From assembly GCA_900554495.1 (NCBI GenBank), contig USHR01000070.1:1-8384 (forward strand): a stretch of DNA of 8,384 nt, read 5' to 3'. The notes under the pieces are model-generated. The model worked only from the letters and a program-made list of their open reading frames with translations, had not been told where the DNA came from and did not search any database. Origin of the DNA: an uncultured Collinsella sp. (GTDB taxonomy: Bacteria; Actinomycetota; Coriobacteriia; Coriobacteriales; Coriobacteriaceae). Both the position numbers and the translations under genes were made by a program. Shown in pieces: positions 7,451 to 8,384 of this stretch; the first letter of the stretch is position 1; each line of letters begins with the position of its first letter.

Positions 7451-7474
7451 TTGATTCAGCAGATTGATTCGGCT
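7449..7474 (+). repeat. 13-nt imperfect tandem repeat across the molybdoenzyme stop codon
   Basis: Two adjacent 13-mers, GATTGATTCAGCA (7449-7461) and GATTGATTCGGCT (7462-7474), differ at two positions. The first copy contains the last two bases of the TGA stop (7448-7450). The shared 9-mer GATTGATTC is AT-rich against a GC-rich background. It may be a slippage duplication or a protein-binding site. The second copy lies inside the stem-loop before selA. Confidence 0.7.
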
Positions 7475-7502
7475 GGTTTTTATGAGCGACCGACTGATCT
7501 GC
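7459..7502 (+). promoter_or_regulatory. Bulged stem-loop in the selA leader (possible SECIS-like or other cis-regulatory RNA)
   Basis: The lower stem is perfect: GCAGAT (7459-7464) pairs with ATCTGC (7497-7502). A 5-nt bulge TGATT (7465-7469) follows. The upper helix CGGCTGGT (7470-7477) pairs with ACCGACTG (7489-7496) at 7 of 8 positions, including two G-U pairs. The loop is 11 nt (7478-7488). A competing fold pairs TCGG (7469-7472) with CCGA (7490-7493) and exposes GGTTT in the loop. No T tract follows, so it is not a normal terminator. It ends 10 nt before the selA Shine-Dalgarno. In E. coli a SECIS-like element in the selAB leader gives SelB-dependent repression. An analogous role here is inference only. 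Confidence 0.4.
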
Positions 7503-7512
7503 CCTTGGTTTT

Positions 7513-7518
7513 GAAAGG
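7513..7518 (+). promoter_or_regulatory. selA Shine-Dalgarno
   Basis: GAAAGG lies 6 nt before the ATG at 7525 and fixes that start over a second in-frame ATG at 7543. Its AAGG (7515-7518) can pair with CCTT at 7503-7506 in a weak 4-bp hairpin. It could therefore be partly occluded, depending on how the upstream stem-loop folds. Confidence 0.65.
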
Positions 7519-7524
7519 CTGCAC

Positions 7525-8384
7525 ATGAGCGATAGCCAGAACATGTCCGATGAGGTGCGCGACCGCCTGCGCGCCATTCCTTCCGTCAACGAGCTGCTTG
7601 CCGAGTGGCCGGTGGTGAAGGCGGCGGGGGAGACCTGCGACGCGGTGGTCCATGCTGCCGTCACGGCCGAGCTCGACGAGGAGCGCGCCGCCATTCGCGC
7701 CGGTGCCGCCCCGCGTTCCAGGCGCGAGCTGGCCTCGGCCATCGAGTGGCGTGCGCATCGCTCCGCGCTGCCGAGCCTGCGTCCCGCCGTCAACGCCACG
7801 GGTGTGGTCATCCATACCAACCTGGGCCGTGCTCCGCTCGCGGAGTCGGCCGCCAAGGCCGTGGCCGAGGTCGCGCGCGGCTACAGCACGCTCGAGTACA
7901 GCGTGGACACCTGCTCGCGCGGGTCGCGCAAGGAACATGCCGCGCAGCTCATCCGCTCGCTTACCGGTGCCGAGGACGCGCTCGTGGTCAACAACAACGC
8001 CGCCGCGGTGCTGCTAGTGCTGGCGACTCATGCCGCGGGCAAAGAGGTTATCGTCAGCCGCGGCGAGCTTGTCGAGATCGGCGGCAGTTTCCGTATCCCC
8101 GATGTTATGGAGGCCTCGGGTGCCAAGCTCGTTGAGGTCGGGGCCACCAACCGCACGCATTTGAGCGACTATGAGCGCGCCATCACGCCCGAAACGGCAA
8201 TGATCCTCAAGGTTCATCCTTCCAACTATCGCATCGAGGGTTTTCACGAGGAAGTGAGCTCAAGGGAGCTCGCCGCCCTGGCCCACAAGCATGGTCTGCT
8301 GTTCTACGAGGACCAGGGGTCGGGCGCGCTGTTGCCCGACGACATCTTGGTGCGCGGCGGCGAAGAAACCACGCCGGCTTCGGT
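7525..8384 (+). CDS. selA: L-seryl-tRNA(Sec) selenium transferase SelA (3' partial)
   Basis: PLP-dependent cytoplasmic enzyme that converts seryl-tRNA(Sec) to selenocysteyl-tRNA(Sec) with selenophosphate. It works with SelD, SelB and the selC tRNA. The first 286 residues are visible and the frame runs off the window end. E. coli SelA has 463 residues, so about 60% is present. Family blocks are clear: VNATGVVIHTNLGRAPL (89-105), YSTLEYSVDTCSRGSR (120-135), LTGAEDALVVNNNAAAVLL (146-164), SRGELVEIGGSFRIPDVM (178-195), GATNRTHLSDYE (206-217), KVHPSNYRIEGF (229-240) and YEDQGSG (261-267). The N-terminal LRAIPSVNELL matches the SelA N-domain. The PLP lysine should lie downstream of the window. The start is the ATG 6 nt after GAAAGG. 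The 74-nt gap from the molybdoenzyme stop holds a stem-loop but no terminator, so co-transcription is plausible. Presence of selA implies that the organism makes at least one selenoprotein, but none is encoded in this window. Confidence 0.95.
   Translation, partial: MSDSQNMSDEVRDRLRAIPSVNELLAEWPVVKAAGETCDAVVHAAVTAELDEERAAIRAGAAPRSRRELASAIEWRAHRSALPSLRPAVNATGVVIHTNLGRAPLAESAAKAVAEVARGYSTLEYSVDTCSRGSRKEHAAQLIRSLTGAEDALVVNNNAAAVLLVLATHAAGKEVIVSRGELVEIGGSFRIPDVMEASGAKLVEVGATNRTHLSDYERAITPETAMILKVHPSNYRIEGFHEEVSSRELAALAHKHGLLFYEDQGSGALLPDDILVRGGEETTPAS

Noticed and set aside
7459..7502. Stem-loop as an intrinsic terminator of the molybdoenzyme gene
   Set aside because: The stem is bulged and followed by CCTTGG rather than a run of T, so it does not fit the intrinsic terminator pattern.
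1..8384. CRISPR arrays, insertion sequences, tRNA or rRNA genes
   Set aside because: No regularly spaced repeats, inverted-repeat-bounded transposase or cloverleaf-like segment was seen. Gene-free gaps are all about 120 bases or shorter.

Overview
The window comes from a high-GC, anaerobic, fermentative bacterium. Protein sequence and codon choice suggest the Coriobacteriia (Actinomycetota), with a Collinsella-like gut organism most likely. That placement is inference from recognition, not from a search. All genes lie on the + strand.

Bases 1-4331 hold the distal half of a formate hydrogenlyase (FHL) operon of the hyc/hyf type, in the same order as the end of the E. coli hyc operon. The genes are hycE (large [NiFe] subunit with fused NuoC-like and NuoD-like parts, 5' end outside the window), hycF (2x[4Fe-4S] ferredoxin-like subunit), hycG (NuoB-like small subunit), hycH (assembly protein) and hycI (endoprotease that matures HycE). 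They are packed with 1-2 nt gaps, abutting stop/start codons or a 1-nt overlap, each behind a good Shine-Dalgarno sequence, so they are almost certainly one translationally coupled unit. A focA-type formate channel follows at 4371-5210. A strong intrinsic terminator at 5233-5268 closes the block. The membrane subunits, the electron-input ferredoxin and any regulator would lie upstream of base 1.

After the terminator comes a 705-residue cytoplasmic bis-MGD molybdo/tungsto-oxidoreductase (5333-7450). It sits where a formate dehydrogenase H gene would be expected. However, its Mo ligand is Cys (not Sec), the ligand is not followed by the catalytic His, and the formate-binding Arg motif is absent. 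Its substrate is therefore open. The next gene is selA (7525 to the window edge), for selenocysteinyl-tRNA(Sec) synthesis.

The stretch between the molybdoenzyme and selA is the most structured non-coding DNA in the window. It holds a 13-nt imperfect tandem repeat straddling the upstream stop codon and a 44-nt bulged stem-loop ending 10 nt before the selA Shine-Dalgarno. In E. coli a SECIS-like element in the selAB leader gives SelB-dependent feedback, so this stem-loop is a candidate analogue.

Together the genes describe formate import or export (FocA), formate-linked H2 evolution (HycEFG plus off-window partners), hydrogenase maturation (HycH, HycI), and selenocysteine supply (SelA), probably for an FDH-H selenoprotein encoded elsewhere.
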